Source: UBA7359 sp038142205
GTDB taxonomy: Bacteria; Pseudomonadota; Gammaproteobacteria; Eutrophobiales; Eutrophobiaceae
DNA: 64,000 nt
Direction: 5' to 3'
Assembly: GCA_038142205.1 (NCBI GenBank)
Contig: JAYQJO010000001.1
Location: forward strand, 1,054,001-1,118,000
Shown: positions 9,303 through 19,403 of the stretch, in pieces
How the letters are laid out: each line of letters opens with the position of its first letter
Numbering within the stretch: the first letter of the stretch is position 1
Notes under the pieces: generated by a model
What the model was told of the DNA's origin: nothing
The model's input: only the letters and a program-made list of their open reading frames with translations
Database searches by the model: none
Made by a program: the position numbers and the translations under genes

Positions 9303-11821
9303 TTAAATTGTTCGCTCGACATTTACGCGTTCGAACACTTCAATCTGATCACCAGGTTGTACATCAGTATAGTTTTTAACACCAATACCACAGTCCGTGC
9401 CTGATTTAACTTCATTAACGTCATCTTTATAAACGCCTTAATGACTCAAGCTCACCTTCATATACAACAACGTTATCGCGCAATACGCGTATAGGATTAT
9501 TTCTATTAACGCGTCCTGACGTTACCATACAGCCAGCAATATCTCCGAATTTAGGTGAACGGAAGACTTCACGTACTTCAGCAACACCTGTAATTTGTTC
9601 GCGAACATCTGGAGAAAGCATACCGCTTAAGGCAGCTTTCACATCATCAATTACTTCATAGATAATACTGTAATAACGTAAATCTATACCTTCAGAATCA
9701 ATTAATTTACGTGCACTGGCATCAGCACGAACATTAAAGCCAATAACAACTGCTTTAGAAGCCATCGCTAGATTAATATCAGACTCGGTAATACCACCAA
9801 CGCCACTACTGACAATACTTACTTTAACTTCATCTGTACTTAAACTGGTTAATGCATCAACTAACGCTTCTGAAGAACCATGAACATCTGTTTTAACCAA
9901 GATATTCAAAGCGGAAATTTCGCCTTCCTTCATTTGGTTCATAACATTTTCAAGTTTCGAAGCTTGTTGTTGTGCCATCTTCGTTTCACGGTATTTACCT
10001 TGCCTAAACAACGCAATTTCACGCGCTTTCTTTTCATCTGGAACAACTATCATTTCATCGCCTGCATTCGGTGTGCCTGACAAACCCAGAATTTCGACAG
10101 GAGTTGATGGTCCAGCTGATGTAACTTCAGAACCGGTATCATCAATCATGGCTCTGACTCGACCAAACTCATGTCCACTTAAAACAACATCACCTTTATT
10201 CAAAGTCCCACCTTGAACCAGAATACTCGCAACTGGACCACGGCCTTTATCCAGTCGCGCTTCAATAACTGCACCAGAAGCAGCACCTGTCGCGACGGCT
10301 TTTAACTCGAGTATTTCTGCTTGTAATAAAATACTTTCTAACAAAGTATCGACACCTTCACCAGTAAGCGCAGAAACATTAATAAATTGTGTATCACCAC
10401 CCCAATCTTCAGGAATAACTTCAAATTTAGAAAGCTCTTGCTTAACACGATCCGGGTCGGCATTTTCTTTATCGATTTTATTTACTGCAATAATAATTGG
10501 CACTTCAGAAGCTTTAGCATGTTTAACAGCTTCTTCTGTTTGAGGCATGACACCGTCGTCTGCAGCAACAACAATAATAACAATATCAGTTACTTTTGCT
10601 CCACGAGCACGCATAGCAGTAAACGCTTCATGTCCCGGTGTATCTAAAAATGCGATTTCACCATTATCAGTCTCAACGCGGTAAGCGCCAATGTGTTGCG
10701 TAATACCACCAGCTTCGCCTGCAGCGACTTTACTACGACGAATATAATCAAGTAATGAGGTCTTACCGTGATCAACGTGACCCATAATAGTCACAACAGG
10801 CGCTCGAGTAATTTGCTCACCATCTTGTTGTGTAGCTTGAATCATCTCTTCTTCAAGCGCATTTTCTTTTTTCAGTTTCGGGTTGTGCCCCATCTCTTCA
10901 ACAACAATTGCGGCTGTGTCCTGATCAATAATCTGATTGATCGTTGCCATGGTGCCTAGACCCATCATGACTTTAATTACTTCAGAACTTTTAACAGACA
11001 TCCGCTGTGCTAAATCAGCAACAGAAATACTTTCAGGCACATCAATGTCTTTTACGACCGGTGCAGTTGGTTTTTCGAAACCGTGTTGTTGACTACCTGT
11101 TTGTGCCACAACAGCCTGTCTTTTCGGTTTCTTATTGCGTCTTCTACCAGATCCTTTGGAGGCAACATGTAATTCTTCGCGACCATGTCGTGTACGTTCT
11201 TTTTTTCTCTTTCGCAGGAGATTTTTTAGGTTCAGCTGGCGCTGCCTTAACAGGTTCTGCAGGAACTTTTACGGCAGGTTCCGTTGGTGTTTCAACAGCT
11301 TGCTTTTCTTCAGCCGCTTTTTGTGCTGCTTCTTTTTGTGCTTCTTCGAGTGCTTTCGCTTCAGCCGCTGCTTTTTCTTCAGCGAGTCTTTCTGCTTCCT
11401 CTTCTGCACGCTTTTTAGCCTCTTCTGCTTCAATCGCAGCTTTTTCTTCGGCTAATTTCGCTGCTTTTGCTTCTTCTTCCTGTTTTGCTTCTTCAGCTAA
11501 ATCACTACGTTTTGCGTAAGTGCGCTTTTTACGAAATTCAACATTAACTGTTTTAGAGGTAGGTTTTGAACGACCTTGACCTGCGACATTTACTTTTAAC
11601 TCACTTACTGTTTTACGGCGAAGTGTTATTTTCTTCGCATCTGAACTGTCACCTTTACCGTGCTTTTTTCTCAAAAACGCCAATAACTCTGATTTTTCTG
11701 AATCCGAAATAACGTCATCGGCTTTCTTTTTAGAAAGTCCAGCTTCGACTAATTGATCCAGTATGCGATCAACTGGTACGCCAACATCGGTCGCAAATTC
11801 ACTGACAGTAACTTCAGCCAT
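9303..11821 (-). CDS. infB: Translation initiation factor IF-2, frame interrupted twice
   Basis: IF-2 is the GTPase that brings fMet-tRNA to the 30S subunit. The N-terminal IF2_N domain and a long Ala/Glu/Lys-rich linker are read from 11821. The main part holds the second IF2_N domain, the G domain (GHVDHGKTS, DTPGHEAF, NKID) and domains II-IV. Two breaks are visible. At the seven-A run (minus strand, 11200-11206), six As would continue as EKKERTRHGREEL. Near 9430 a premature TAA truncates LRR; removing one A gives LRRFKDDVNEV and continues to a proper IF-2 end (VFERVNVERTI) at 9303. Both corrections give 838 residues. infB is essential, so errors are far likelier than inactivation. Its ATG overlaps the nusA stop by one base. 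Confidence 0.94.
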
Positions 11822-13332
11822 TAATCATTTTCCTCATCATCTGATTCAAACCATGGGATACGTGCAGTCATAATAAGTTTTCCGGCTGCGTCTTTATCGA
11901 GCTCAGAAATATCCATCAATTCATCAACTGACTGTTCTGCCAAATCATCCATAGTGATTACATCATGACTCGCAAGCACATAAGCAAGCGCTTCATTCAT
12001 GCCTTCCATATTTAATAAATCATCAGCCGGTTTTGCATCACCCAGCTTTTCTTCTTTAGCAATCGCTTTGGTTAAAATAACATCGTTCGCACGACCGCGT
12101 AATTCATTGACTAAATCTGCGTCGAACTCTTCAATTGCCAACATTTCTTTTTCTGGCACGTAAGCGACTTCTTCTACACTGGAAAAGCCTTCCTGCACAA
12201 GAATGAGCGCCATTTCTTCATCAACATCAAGCTGTTCCATAAACATATTTTGCAATGTCTCAGCTTCTGCTTCGTTCTTTTCTTCCGCTTGTTCAACTGA
12301 CATCACGTTTAATTCCCAGCCAGTTAATTCACTCGCCAGTTTTACATTCTGACCACCTCGACCTATTGCCTGTGATAGGTTTTCTTCAGCGACAGCAACG
12401 TCCATCGTATGTTCGTCTTCGTCGACCATTATTGATGCGACTTCAGCTGGTGCCATTGCATTAATAACAAATTGTGCCGGGTTGTCATCCCAGAGAATGA
12501 TATCAACGCGTTCACCACCTAGTTCATTCGAAACAGCCTGAACACGAGAACCACGCATACCGACACAAGCACCTATAGGATCAATACGAGGATCGTTAGC
12601 ATTTACAGCAATTTTTGCACGTGCACCCGGATCGCGTGCACCGTTGATAATATCAATCATGCCTTCATTAATTTCCGGCACTTCTATTTTGAATAAGTGA
12701 ATAAGTAATTCAGGTGCAGTACGGCTTAAATATAATTGAGGGCCACGTGTCACCTCAGGTTTAATTTCTTTTAGAAAAGCGCGAATACGATCGCCTGGGC
12801 GAATTGCTTCACGAGGAATTAATTCTTCTCTTGGGATAAACGCTTCTGCATTACTGCCCAAGTCGATAATGACACCGTTGCGTTCAGAGCGTTTAACAAC
12901 ACCACTGACCATTTCACCGACTTTGTCCTGATAAGCACCTAATACCTGCGCACGTTCTGCTTCACGTACTTTTTGAACAATAACCTGTTTTGCTGCCTGC
13001 GCAGCAATACGTCCAAACTCAACAGAATCCATTGGTTCTTCGATAAACTGTCCTACTTCTATATCAGGTTGTTTTTCTTGTGCATCAGACAAAGAAACTT
13101 GTCTTGTTGGTGCTTCAATTATTGCAAAGTCCTCATCAATGACTTCCCAACAACGAAAAGTGTCGTAATCACCAGTTTCTCGATCAATTTCAACTCGTGC
13201 TTCAATGTCTTCTCGGTTTCTCTTCTTCGTTGCACTTGCCAATGCCGCTTCTATGGCTTCAAAGATAATGTCTTTAGCCACACCTTTTTCATTAGAAACA
13301 ACATCAACAACCATTAATATTTCTTTATTCAT
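11821..13332 (-). CDS. nusA: Transcription termination/antitermination protein NusA
   Basis: The complete 503-residue protein has the NusA N-terminal RNA-polymerase-binding domain, an S1 domain (SGVVKRSERNGVIIDLGSNA near residues 143-162), two KH domains with GACVGMRGSRVQAVSNELGG and AIGRGGQNVKLASELTGWEL, and two acidic C-terminal repeats typical of gammaproteobacterial NusA. It controls pausing, termination and antitermination. It lies in the rimP-nusA-infB operon, and infB starts inside its stop codon. Confidence 0.96.
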   Translation of the reverse strand: MNKEILMVVDVVSNEKGVAKDIIFEAIEAALASATKKRNREDIEARVEIDRETGDYDTFRCWEVIDEDFAIIEAPTRQVSLSDAQEKQPDIEVGQFIEEPMDSVEFGRIAAQAAKQVIVQKVREAERAQVLGAYQDKVGEMVSGVVKRSERNGVIIDLGSNAEAFIPREELIPREAIRPGDRIRAFLKEIKPEVTRGPQLYLSRTAPELLIHLFKIEVPEINEGMIDIINGARDPGARAKIAVNANDPRIDPIGACVGMRGSRVQAVSNELGGERVDIILWDDNPAQFVINAMAPAEVASIMVDEDEHTMDVAVAEENLSQAIGRGGQNVKLASELTGWELNVMSVEQAEEKNEAEAETLQNMFMEQLDVDEEMALILVQEGFSSVEEVAYVPEKEMLAIEEFDADLVNELRGRANDVILTKAIAKEEKLGDAKPADDLLNMEGMNEALAYVLASHDVITMDDLAEQSVDELMDISELDKDAAGKLIMTARIPWFESDDEEND

Positions 13333-13355
13333 TTACTCTACTCATTAACGATGAA

Positions 13356-13811
13356 TTAAAACTGTGGAACCAATCGCGCTCGTTCAATCAAACGAAACGG
13401 CACCTTGTATTCCTCATTATCACAACTAATAACAACTTCTTCGTCATCAACTGCTTTTAAAATGCCTGAAAAACGTTTTCTGTTGTCATACTTTTCATAT
13501 AACTTCAGTTTGATTGCTTCTCCAAGCACTTTATTAAACTGTTCGGGCGTAAACAAAGGTCTATCCAGACCAGGAGAAGAGACTTCCAGGTCATAATGAC
13601 CTTTAATCGGATCTTCAACATCCAGTACTGCTGATAGCTGGCGACTTACAGCGACACAATCCTCAACAACAATACCGCCTTCCTTATCTATATAAACACG
13701 TAAGGTCGAACCGCGCGCACCCTGATTGAGTTCAATACCAAGTAACTCGTAACCTAGTGCGGTTACTTCGTTCTCAAACATATCGAGTAAAAGCTGATTC
13801 TGTCTATACAT
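13356..13811 (-). CDS. rimP: Ribosome maturation factor RimP
   Basis: The 151-residue protein begins at ATG with MYRQNQLLLDMFENEVTALG and contains YELLGIELNQGARGSTLRVY and the signature YDLEVSSPGLDRPLF near residues 78-92. RimP assists 30S assembly. It is the first protein gene of the nusA-infB operon; a terminator-like hairpin and the initiator tRNA gene lie upstream, as in the E. coli metY-rimP arrangement. Confidence 0.95.
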   Translation of the reverse strand: MYRQNQLLLDMFENEVTALGYELLGIELNQGARGSTLRVYIDKEGGIVVEDCVAVSRQLSAVLDVEDPIKGHYDLEVSSPGLDRPLFTPEQFNKVLGEAIKLKLYEKYDNRKRFSGILKAVDDEEVVISCDNEEYKVPFRLIERARLVPQF

Positions 13812-13821
13812 ACACGCCTAA

Positions 13822-13846
13822 AACAAAAAAGGGCTCAAGGCCCTCT
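13822..13846 (-). terminator. Terminator-like hairpin upstream of rimP
   Basis: On the minus strand a 5-bp stem (AGGGC / GCCCT, loop of 5) is followed by six Ts. It lies just ahead of the rimP start, so it may attenuate transcription entering rimP-nusA-infB from the tRNA side rather than end a gene. Confidence 0.6.
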
Positions 13847-13989
13847 TTAAAACAAAAATTCAACAGATAATTATAGTCACATTAAATAAGTCATGCTACA
13901 TACGACCCTTTAAAATATATGCCAATTACCCATATAGCGTCGCGCCAGAAATTCTGTTTTCTCGCGACATACCATCTATCCGTAGATAT

Positions 13990-14012
13990 AAAAAAACCCC
14001 AAAAAAGGGGCC
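13990..14012 (-). terminator. Terminator downstream of the initiator tRNA gene
   Basis: On the minus strand CCCC-TTTTTT-GGGG is followed by seven Ts, about 45 bases after the tRNA 3' end. The stem is short but GC-only. It would separate the tRNA transcript from the rimP operon. Confidence 0.7.
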
Positions 14013-14053
14013 ATTCTAGGTGCTGCCAATTTAACCAATCTCATAATTAAAAT

Positions 14054-14130
<77 letters not shown>

Positions 14131-14257
14131 ACTATTAAGAGCTAAATAAAATCACCAATACCGAAAGCTCGTACAACAAGCTGCTCTAGTCCTGCATCAG
14201 AGGACGCGAATACTACAGTGCCGCATGATCATTTTCAAGACACTTTATGCAATTGAT

Positions 14258-15352
14258 TTAATTAGAGTTAGGCAAAAATCCATGTAACTTAACAGCTTGC
14301 CTTTTTGAACCCCAGTTTCCAGGCTCAGCTTCAAATAAACCTGCACAAAGCGAACCGCAGCTCTGGCACGCTCCTTTTTCACTTAAATTCCATTTTTTAA
14401 GTTCATACCAGTCACGAACGATTAACTCTTCACCACATTTTGTACAAAAAGTCGTATCGCCTTCCTTATCATGGACATTACCTGTATAGACGTAATTCAA
14501 GCCATTCAAAATAGCAATACTTCTCAGTTTTTTTAAACTTTCTAGTGTTGTCCTTGGTTTGTCTCTCATTTTCCAGTCAGGATGAAATGCAGAAAAATGT
14601 AACGGCACATCAGGCCCTAATTCACTATAAATCCATTCCGTCATCTGATTCATTTCTTTTTCCGAGTCGTTTTCTCCCGGAATAATCAATGTTGTTATTT
14701 CTATCCAAACACTGGTTTCCTGTTTTAGATATTTTAGTGTCTCTAAAACTGGCGCTAAATGACTGCCGGTTATCTTATAATAAAAATCTTCCGTAAAAGC
14801 CTTTAAATCAATATTGACGGCATCGATATGTTGATAGAACTCCTTTCTCGGTTCAGGCATGACATAACCGGCTGACACAGCAACTGTCTTTATATCGTGC
14901 TCATGGCAGGCTTGCGCAACATCAATGGCATATTCATGAAAAATAACGGGATCGTTATAAGTAAAAGCAATACTTTTGCAGCCTGTTTTCTTTGCTGCCA
15001 ATGCTAATGTTTCCGGGCTCGCGACATCAGCCAGCGTGTCCATTTCTCGTGATTTGCTGATGTCCCAATTTTGGCAAAATTTACAGGCCAAATTACAACC
15101 TGCTGTACCAAATGAAAACACGGGGGTTCCAGGATAGAAATGATTAAGCGGTTTTTTCTCAATCGGATCGATGCAAAAACCACTAGAGCGCCCATAAGTT
15201 GTTAGTACAATCTCATCGTCCATACAGACGCGGACGAAACAAAGCCCCGATTGACCATTTTTTAGCTTGCATTCTCTCGGACAAAGATCGCACTGAACCC
15301 GCCCATCATCGAGTTTATGCCAGTATTTCGTTTTAACTGTATTCGTTTTCAT
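14258..15352 (-). CDS. amrS: AmmeMemoRadiSam system radical SAM enzyme
   Basis: The 364-residue protein is a radical SAM enzyme with the cluster motif CNLACKFC in FGTAGCNLACKFCQNWD near residues 86-102. An N-terminal four-cysteine region (CDLCPRECKL, CFVRVC) and a C-terminal zinc-ribbon-like set (CTKCGEE and CQSCGSLC) frame the barrel, as in the AmrS family (pyruvate-formate-lyase-activating-enzyme-like). The biochemical role is unknown. It is divergent from, and 66 bases away from, the Memo-AMMECR1 gene, so all three parts of the named AmmeMemoRadiSam system are here. Confidence 0.9.
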   Translation of the reverse strand: MKTNTVKTKYWHKLDDGRVQCDLCPRECKLKNGQSGLCFVRVCMDDEIVLTTYGRSSGFCIDPIEKKPLNHFYPGTPVFSFGTAGCNLACKFCQNWDISKSREMDTLADVASPETLALAAKKTGCKSIAFTYNDPVIFHEYAIDVAQACHEHDIKTVAVSAGYVMPEPRKEFYQHIDAVNIDLKAFTEDFYYKITGSHLAPVLETLKYLKQETSVWIEITTLIIPGENDSEKEMNQMTEWIYSELGPDVPLHFSAFHPDWKMRDKPRTTLESLKKLRSIAILNGLNYVYTGNVHDKEGDTTFCTKCGEELIVRDWYELKKWNLSEKGACQSCGSLCAGLFEAEPGNWGSKRQAVKLHGFLPNSN

Positions 15353-15418
15353 TTTCTAATAACAAATGACTATACGTTAATATTAGTCCTATAATTTGAA
15401 AGTAGTTAATTAATATAT

Positions 15419-16788
15419 ATGAGCTCGACTTCAATGAATCACCCCCTTTCAATCCGACCAACCGCCGTTGCAGGCAGCTTTTATCCAAAGCACGCTAGCG
15501 AATTGAATAACATGCTGAAAAAGCTTCTTTCTCTGGATTCGGTCAAGGTTGCAACACCTAAAGCTATCATTGCACCACATGCTGGCTATATTTATTCAGG
15601 CCAAACTGCCGCCAGTGTTTATTCCAATATCGAACAGGTAAAGGACAAGATTAGGCGCGTTGTGTTACTGGGTCCAACACATCGTGTTTATGTAAAAGGT
15701 ATTGCTTTACCCAGCAATACGCATTTCGCCTCGCCATTAGGTAATGTTTCAATTGATACGCAAAGTCTGAAAAAATCAGCTCACATTCCTTTGTTGATTA
15801 CATTGATGAAGCACATGTGCAGGAACACAGTCTTGAAGTGCACATTCCTTTTTTACAAAAAGTCATAAACAACTTTTTGCTTTTACCTATTCTTGTTGGT
15901 AATGCCACTCCCGAACAAGTTGCTACTATTCTTAAGGAGCTTTGGGGCAATGATGAAACCTTGATCGTAATTAGTTCCGACTTAAGTCATTATTTAAATT
16001 ATGAAACAGCAAGTAAAACTGATCGCAACACAACAAAATTAATAGAAAAATTTGATTATGAACACATTGGTTCTCAACAAGCTTGCGGTTGTATGCCGAT
16101 GCGCGGTTTATTAAAACTAGCACAAGAAAAAAATATGACAATACAAACAATTGATTTACGCAATTCCGGCGACACAGCAGGCACGAAAGATCGTGTTGTT
16201 GGTTACGGCGCTTATGCGCTATTTGAAAGCAATGATAAAATTTTAAATGATAACGATAAGGTTATTGTTTTTGATGTTATGCACAACAGCATCAAACAGG
16301 GCTTGAACATTGAACAAGCGTTTAACATTGATTTAAACGACTTAGCTGAAACATTAAAAACAAACTATGCTGTATTTGTAACATTAAAACTAAATGGTCA
16401 ACTACGTGGCTGCATAGGTACAAATGAAGCACACATGCCTCTAATTGAGGCTGTAGCAAAATATGCACATGCCGCTGCATTTTCTGATCCGCGCTTTAAA
16501 CCATTAACTGAAGAAGAATATAAACAAGTTGAAATAAGCTTATCGGTCTTAACACCTGCTGAACCCTTTCCTTTCAAAGATGAACAGGATTTATTAAACA
16601 AACTTCGTCCAAACACAGATGGTTTAATCATTGCCAAAAATAATAAACGCGCAACATTTTTACCTGTAGTTTGGGAATCATTATCTAAACCTGAACAATT
16701 CTTCAGCGAATTAAAAAGAAAGGCAGGCATACCTGCATCTGAATCAGTCGAAGAAGCCTGGCGTTACACTGCTGAATATTATAGTTAG
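15419..16788 (+). CDS. Memo-AMMECR1 fusion (AmmeMemoRadiSam proteins B and A), frame interrupted
   Basis: The first half is a Memo-like domain: AGSFYPKHASELNNML, IIAPHAGYIYSGQTAASVY, then EHSLEVHIPFLQ, VISSDLSHYLNY and a G-C-M-P segment, which carry the histidine/aspartate/cysteine residues characteristic of Memo. The second half is AMMECR1: FVTLKLNGQLRGCIG near the start and AAFSDPRFKPLTEEE. The frame breaks at the six-A run 15770-15775. A seventh A would read SLKKISSHSFVDYIDEAHVQ and restore a 456-residue fusion. As written, the first fragment ends at 15868 and the second opens at 15817. Bacterial A-B fusions are common for this system. The function is not known. Confidence 0.9.
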
Positions 16789-16800
16789 TACTAATTTAAG

Positions 16801-17706
16801 CTATTGGCAGGAACCAACTGACCCTTTTTCACATACCTGTCCATCTACCCAAATAGTATTACTTAATTGCACGTTATTTAAATTCGCTCCGGCTAATAAT
16901 GCACCTGTTAAATCAGCATAAGATAGATCAGCATTTTTTAAATTTGCATAACGCAAATCTGTTTTAGACAAATTTGCTCCTACTAATCTTACCCCTTCTA
17001 AATCTGCATAACTTAAATCACTTGCTATAACTTCAGCATAAGCCATATCCGATCCGGTAAAATTTACACCGAGTAATTTAGCGTTATTTAATTTTGCATC
17101 CGTTAAAACCGATTGTTCAAGACTCTGGTTTTCTACCTCTAAATTAACAAAAAGACAGTTTTGCCAATTTACACCTTTACTGGCTGGTACTGAACAATCC
17201 ACTAATTCTTTATTTTGGTTTGACGTTAAAACAAACCCAAAAACAACTAAAAAAAATACTAATAAAACAATAGAAAACATCGGCAATTTTGGTCGTTTCA
17301 ACTTCTTTTTATACGCTTCATTTAACGTGTTTATATTTTTTCGATGGCGTAACATTTCTTTAGACTCAGTATCCCGACGCTCTCGGGTTCTACGTCTTTC
17401 TTCGGCCATTTCCTTATGTGAATTTTGTTGCTGGTGCCTTTTTTCTGAAACACGTTCATCAACCCGAATTTTCGCAAGTTCCAGTTTTTCTTGATCAACT
17501 GGTTCTTGCAGCATAACTTCAGGAATAAGCTCAGGCTGTTTGATAACTTTCTGCCAATTTATTTCGTCGACACTCACTTCATCATCATAGTTAAGTCGAC
17601 CCAACAAAATATTTCTTGAAATTTGTGCAGTTAAAAATGGGCCTTTTACCTGCCCTTCTCTCCGTACAAACCATAACCTACGCTCTGCCAAAATACTGCT
17701 CCACAT
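16801..17706 (-). CDS. Membrane protein with GYF-like N-terminus and pentapeptide repeats
   Basis: The 301-residue protein has three parts. Residues about 10-55 resemble the bacterial GYF_2 domain (WFVRREGQVKGPF, later NYDDEVSVDEINWQKV), a likely peptide-binding module. A charged Arg/Glu/Lys-rich helix follows, then one membrane segment (about 147-165, PMFSIVLLVFFLVVFGFVL). The C-terminal third is a pentapeptide-repeat helix (ANLKNADLSYADLTGALLAG). The likely topology puts the GYF domain in the cytoplasm and the repeat in the periplasm. It converges on the Memo-AMMECR1 gene. No function is assigned. Confidence 0.8.
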   Translation of the reverse strand: MWSSILAERRLWFVRREGQVKGPFLTAQISRNILLGRLNYDDEVSVDEINWQKVIKQPELIPEVMLQEPVDQEKLELAKIRVDERVSEKRHQQQNSHKEMAEERRRTRERRDTESKEMLRHRKNINTLNEAYKKKLKRPKLPMFSIVLLVFFLVVFGFVLTSNQNKELVDCSVPASKGVNWQNCLFVNLEVENQSLEQSVLTDAKLNNAKLLGVNFTGSDMAYAEVIASDLSYADLEGVRLVGANLSKTDLRYANLKNADLSYADLTGALLAGANLNNVQLSNTIWVDGQVCEKGSVGSCQ

Positions 17707-17762
17707 CTATAAAACCCATTAAAAACAGGTCAAGTTTCGTGCCAATTAGCCGATAATTTACT

Positions 17763-19112
17763 ATGGATATGCAATCAATAATTCCGGCGAAGTCAAATCA
17801 ACTGGCAGTCAAATCCGCACAACTTAACTTATCCCGTTTACTCATCGGGCAGATTCTTAATGCATCTGTTGTTGAAAAAAAATCGTCAAACACCCTTATC
17901 CTGAAAGTAGGTAACCAACTACTCGAAGCCAGAGCAACACAAAACAAAACATTAAATGTTGGCGAACAATTAAAACTTGTTGTAGAGAAACAAGACAACC
18001 CTACTACTTTACGTGTAGTACAACATGATTCCAAAATAAACTCACAGGAAGCGAAGCAACAATTACAACAACAATTACTTAGAGAAGCGATTCCAAAACA
18101 GGCTGGGTTGGAAAAACTAACAACACTATTAAGTCAGGTTTCTAAGAATATTAACGCGTCTATTCAAATACCTGCATCTGTTAAACAGCAAATTAAAAAA
18201 TTAATTGACCAATTACCGGAGCAGAATAATTTAAAAAATGAATCTGGTTTAAAAACGGTAATTAAAAACTCGGGTGTTTTTCTCGAAGCGAAATTATTAA
18301 CTGAAGCATTCAACAAGGACGGCAACAAATTAAACGCCGCTTTTAAAACAACTCATCAAGCTTCGCAAAAAGAATCTTCACAGTTATTAAAACCGGCCTT
18401 AAACCAGGCTTTACTACAACCACAGAAATTAGACTTAGCAAGAGATTTAAAAGCCAACTTGTTACAACTCTCTGCGGCCATTAATAAACATAAAGCAAGC
18501 AGCCCGCTCGGCAAGACGAACAGTGATGTTATTTTAATTAAACCACCCCATACATCATTTCAAGCATCATCAATTGAAATTGCTAATAAAAATGCAACAA
18601 GCACTAAAGAAACCACAATAAAAGCTGCTGAACTGGCATTAAAAGCAGAAACAGAAACACTAAACAAACAAATAGAATCTTCTCTCGCACGCATAGAAGT
18701 GAATCAATCAAAGGCTGTCGTTAGCTACGACAATCAATCACCACTCTGGTCGATTGAAATGCCAGTAAAGGATGAAAAAGACATTGATTTATTAAAACTG
18801 AATATTCATGAAGATAAAGATCCAAACAACAACGATAAAAAAAATCAACAATGGACGACCAATTTAAAAATCACCTTTGAGAACATAGGGTCGCTTTCTG
18901 CAAAACTCTCTATTATCGATAAAGAAGTGAATGCGATACTTTGGTCGGACAATGAAATTCTAAACAGCCTGATAGAGGATAATTTAGCTGCACTAAATAA
19001 AAAAATCGAACTTCATGGTTTAACAACAGGAAAAATCACTTGTTTAAAAGAAGCACCTGCTGAACAGGATGAGTCACATACAAATAATAATTTAATTAGT
19101 ATCACAATATGA
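17763..19112 (+). CDS. FliK-like (flagellar hook-length control C-domain) protein
   Basis: The 449-residue protein has an N-terminal beta-rich domain (LLIGQILNASVVEKKSSNTL... VGEQLKLVVEK) and a long Gln/Lys/Ala-rich low-complexity middle. The C-terminal Flg_hook-like domain spans about residues 360-440 (NLKITFENIGSLSAKLSIID, AALNKKIELHGLTTGKI). This is the arrangement of FliK/YscP-type substrate-length regulators. No flagellar gene is nearby. The next gene overlaps it by four bases and encodes an FlhB-type C-terminal domain, the known FliK partner. Confidence 0.78.
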   Translation: MDMQSIIPAKSNQLAVKSAQLNLSRLLIGQILNASVVEKKSSNTLILKVGNQLLEARATQNKTLNVGEQLKLVVEKQDNPTTLRVVQHDSKINSQEAKQQLQQQLLREAIPKQAGLEKLTTLLSQVSKNINASIQIPASVKQQIKKLIDQLPEQNNLKNESGLKTVIKNSGVFLEAKLLTEAFNKDGNKLNAAFKTTHQASQKESSQLLKPALNQALLQPQKLDLARDLKANLLQLSAAINKHKASSPLGKTNSDVILIKPPHTSFQASSIEIANKNATSTKETTIKAAELALKAETETLNKQIESSLARIEVNQSKAVVSYDNQSPLWSIEMPVKDEKDIDLLKLNIHEDKDPNNNDKKNQQWTTNLKITFENIGSLSAKLSIIDKEVNAILWSDNEILNSLIEDNLAALNKKIELHGLTTGKITCLKEAPAEQDESHTNNNLISITI

Positions 19113-19399
19113 ATGAGCCAGAAAAAGTACCAGGGAAAACACCAGAAAAGGTTGTCGCGCTGACATATGACGGTCTCTCTGCACCAGTATTATCGGCTAA
19201 AGGTATCGGTGAAATCGCAGAAGAAATTCTTGCTATAGCAAAGGAACATAATATCCCGATAAGAGAAGAACCGGAGTTAACGGAACTATTATCTGAACTG
19301 AAATTAAATCAGGAAATCCCCAGAGAACTGTATGTCGCCGTCGCCGAAGTCATCGCCTTTGCTTATATGTTAAAAGGTAAAGTACCTGACCAGGTTTAA
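19109..19399 (+). CDS. FlhB cytoplasmic-domain homologue (FhlB type)
   Basis: The 96-residue protein matches the cytoplasmic tail of FlhB/YscU, the export-specificity switch of type III systems: VVALTYDGLSAPVLSAKGIG near residues 15-34, then AEEILAIAKEHNIPIREEPE and LTELLSELKLNQEIPRELYV. Membrane segments and the NPTH autocleavage site of full FlhB are absent. Its ATG lies inside the end of the FliK-like gene, so the two are co-translated. It probably binds the FliK-like C-domain. Confidence 0.85.
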   Translation: MNEPEKVPGKTPEKVVALTYDGLSAPVLSAKGIGEIAEEILAIAKEHNIPIREEPELTELLSELKLNQEIPRELYVAVAEVIAFAYMLKGKVPDQV

Positions 19400-19403
19400 T
19401 CGT

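Noticed and set aside
11135..11519. Plus-strand frames opposite the infB linker
   Set aside because: They are low-complexity Ser/Ala/Phe-rich readings of the complement of the Ala/Glu-rich linker.
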